Positions 62,242-64,000 of a stretch of DNA of 64,000 nucleotides are shown in pieces. This DNA is from Dromaius novaehollandiae (taxonomy: Eukaryota > Chordata > Aves > Casuariiformes > Dromaiidae). Location: assembly GCF_036370855.1 (NCBI RefSeq), contig NC_088102.1, forward strand, positions 72,859,601 through 72,923,600, read 5' to 3'. Each line of letters begins with the position of its first letter. Positions within the stretch are counted from its first letter, which is position 1. Made by a program: the position numbers and the translations under genes. The notes under the pieces were generated by a model. It saw only the letters and a program-made list of their open reading frames with translations. It ran no database searches and was not told the DNA's origin.

Positions 62242-63150
62242 ATGACAGAGGAAAACAGCACCATAGTGCTAGATTTCATTTTCCTAGCATTCTCAGATCA
62301 CCCAGAGCTGCAGGCCCCCCTCTTTGTCATGTTCCTCATGATCTACATTCTCACTCTGGTGGGAAAGCTTGGAATGATTGTGTTGACAAGGATTCACTCT
62401 CAGCTTCATACCCCCATGTACTTCTTCCTCAGTCTCTTCCTCAGTCTCTTCTTTTTTGGATTGTTCTTCCATTACTGCTTCTTGGCTGCTGCTGACTTTA
62501 GTGACTGACAATAGAGCTGTACCGTTTTACAGATGTACAGCACAGTTCTTCTTTTTCTGCATTGCTGTATCCAGTGAATGTCATGTCCTGGCTGCCATGG
62601 TATTTCATGGCTTCACAGCCACCTATAACCCACATCTCTGCATGGTTACAATGTTCAGGAGGTCCTGCACGCTGCTGTTTGCTATGGCATACTTCCGTGA
62701 ACTTGTGAATTCAGTTGTGAAGACAGGCTCCATATTTAATCTGCTCTTCTGTGGCTCTGAGCTCACTGATAACCTCTGTGAAGTGCCCCTCCCCAATTCT
62801 TCAGCACTCCTGTTCCAATATCCAAGTCACTCACATTGCATATTCCACCATCTCCATCACTGTGGTGACCAGCACTGCTGTGAGTCTTTGTATCTTACAT
62901 GTACATCTTGGCCACTGTCTTGAAAATCAGCTCTGCAGAGATTCAAAACCTTTTCTGCCTGTGCCTCTCACCTTACAGTTATCACCATTTTCTATGGCAC
63001 CATCACCTTTATGTACATGCGTCCCACCTACAGCTATACCTTTCACCAAGACAAAATAATTTCTGTATTCTACACTCTGGTGATTCTCATGCTGAACCTA
63101 TCGATTTATAGTCTCAGGAATAAGGAGGTGAAGAGTGCCCTGAGAAGGTC
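62242..63150 (+). pseudogene. Olfactory receptor pseudogene, multiply broken, abutting a retroviral fossil
   Basis: A decayed OR starting MTEENSTIV (ATG at 62242; a strong splice acceptor ends at 62219). Recognisable blocks run through [11 protein letters not shown] (TM1, with Lys where Asn is expected), [10 protein letters not shown] (TM2), [14 protein letters not shown] (Cys97), SSECHVLAAMVFHGFTATYNP (DRY region replaced), FNLLFCGSEL (ECL2), [10 protein letters not shown] (TM5), [15 protein letters not shown] and [20 protein letters not shown] (TM7). Lesions include a small duplication after TM2 (CCTCAGTCTCTT repeated, near 62430-62452) with a following frameshift and stop, and at least two more frame changes between ECL2 and TM7. 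Receptor homology ends at the ALRR codons near 63148-63150, where minus-strand retroviral pol sequence starts; the last few OR codons are missing. Confidence 0.9.
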
Positions 63151-63152
63151 AG

Positions 63153-63618
63153 GTAAGTGTCGCCTTACCGGCTGCAATACCTTAGCTACTGCCGCCTGAC
63201 AAATCGTAGGTGAATTTTTCATGCCCTGCGGGAGGACTGTCCATTGATATCGTGCTGCTGGCTCCTGCAGATTCTCTGAGGGCAGTGTGAAGGCAAATCG
63301 AGCTTTGTCCTGAGGGGCTAATGGTATAGAGAAAAAGCAATCTTGGATATCCATCACCACCACTGGCCAATTCTTTGGTATTGCTGATGGTAGTGGCAAC
63401 CCCGGCTGGAGGGCACCCATCGCTTCCATCTGCTGATTTACCGCTCGTAGGTCGTGCAGTAATCGAAATTTAGACTTATCCTTTTTGTGTATCACAAATA
63501 TAGGAGTGTTCCAGGGACTGTGGCTTTCCTCCAGGTGTCCCTGCTCTAGTTCTCTACTTACTATTTGTCGGGCAGCCGCCAATTTGTCCCCTGTCAATGG
63601 CCACTGCTCTACCCACAC
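63153..63618 (-). pseudogene. Retroviral reverse transcriptase, N-terminal part of the ERV fossil
   Basis: Begins with WVEQWPLTGDKLAAA, the usual start of class II RT, and continues through the finger and palm wording VVMDIQDCFFSIPL and [13 protein letters not shown]. Homology to RT stops near 63153, at the junction with the OR pseudogene. Partial fossil; no function expected. Confidence 0.88.
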
Positions 63619-63683
63619 AGGCTCATTGGAGCACCATGTCAGCGGGACAGCGAAATGAGCCCCGAGGAGGTAGGCAGTGGCCC

Positions 63684-63953
63684 TTACCCTAAATTTGTCA
63701 GGTGAAAGCCGCTTTGCAATAAGGCGTCTCGCCCTAACAATGGTTCCCCTATGGCAGTTATGTACGGCCGCACACGGATGATCTGAGCAGGCCTATCCGG
63801 GTCCTCCAATACAGTTGTGATATCGGTTTCAGAAATCATAGCCTCCGCCCTGCCTCCCACTCCATCTAACGAGCTTGCCACTTTTGCTGGCCAACTCGAT
63901 GGCCACAACCACGAGGGCACACATGTAACATCTGCCCCCGTATCTAGCATCAT
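63684..63953 (-). pseudogene. Retroviral protease part of the ERV fossil
   Basis: Retropepsin-like segment with the active-site wording MLDTGADVTCVP and the C-terminal LLGRDALL motif that is typical of retroviral proteases. It lies upstream of the RT part in the element's own direction, the normal pro-pol order. In this family pro and pol usually lie in different frames and are expressed by ribosomal read-through. Confidence 0.85.
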
Positions 63954-64000
63954 TATTAAGGGGATGCTAGGAGGACCCGCCCCTGGTGGGCCTATCAGAT

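Larger units (their letters stand above)
63151..64000 (-). mobile_element. Endogenous retrovirus fossil, betaretrovirus-like (class II), partial
   Basis: Pro-pol part of a retroviral fossil in minus orientation. Protease sequence lies on the right (63684-63953) and the start of reverse transcriptase on the left (63153-63618). The wording SPWNTPIFVIHKK, LLHDLRAVNQQM and MGALQPGLPLPSAIP is typical of beta/alpha-like (class II, ERVK-type) elements. The rest of pol, env and the downstream LTR are absent on the left, where the element meets an OR pseudogene; the upstream part, if present, lies past the right window edge. It is an incomplete, broken copy. The remaining protein wording is well preserved, which suggests it is not among the oldest elements here. 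Confidence 0.9.

Overview
The window looks like a stretch of sauropsid nuclear DNA, most likely from a bird, crocodilian or turtle. It is AT-rich and gene-poor. All recognisable host coding sequence belongs to one tandem cluster of class II (gamma-type) olfactory receptors (ORs). The repeats fit that host: a CR1 LINE with ORF1 esterase and ORF2 endonuclease remains, faint MIR/CORE-SINE-like relics, LTRs, and a betaretrovirus-like (class II) endogenous retrovirus at the right edge. The sequence does not settle which sauropsid it is.

I count eleven OR loci. Five have an unbroken reading frame: 4930-5871 (+), 21193-22128 (-), 35675-36622 (+), 45641-46579 (+) and 50792-51745 (+). Six are broken. 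Loci 8721-9699 (+) and 62242-63150 (+) are heavily decayed. An OR9-like copy at 13904-14846 (-) has one frameshift and has lost the DRY arginine. A copy at 28096-29025 (+) is complete apart from one TGA codon. A copy at 59257-60194 (+) is complete apart from a run of nine G that shifts the frame. A TM5-to-C-terminus relic lies at 30183-30522 (+). Nine lie on the + strand and two on the - strand. Each intact gene is a single coding exon of about 310-317 codons, and most have a good splice acceptor 16-36 bases before the ATG, as expected for OR genes with a non-coding first exon. Intact members should make seven-transmembrane odorant receptors in the cilia of olfactory neurons, coupled to G-alpha-olf and adenylate cyclase; this role comes from family knowledge.

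Layout: 1-4.9 kb has no gene. From 4.9 to 9.7 kb there is a related pair, one intact and one decayed. From 13.9 to 22.1 kb lie the two minus-strand ORs. From 28.1 to 30.5 kb lie a near-intact and a fragmentary OR. From 35.7 to 51.7 kb lie three intact ORs, with two LTRs (37.7-38.5 kb and 42.0-42.7 kb) and a purine-rich satellite patch (43.8-44.0 kb) between them. From 54.6 to 56.9 kb lies a minus-strand CR1 LINE with a solo LTR nested inside it, flanked by a 5-base target duplication. From 59.3 to 63.15 kb lie two more broken ORs, the last joined directly to a minus-strand retroviral fossil that runs off the right edge.

I found no RNA genes, CRISPR arrays or unfamiliar gene system. The points worth a second look are changes at positions that are nearly invariant in ORs (Cys97, the DRY motif, Cys169), the two loci one lesion away from intact, the nested LTR-in-CR1 insertion, the mosaic LTR, and the abrupt OR/retrovirus junction.
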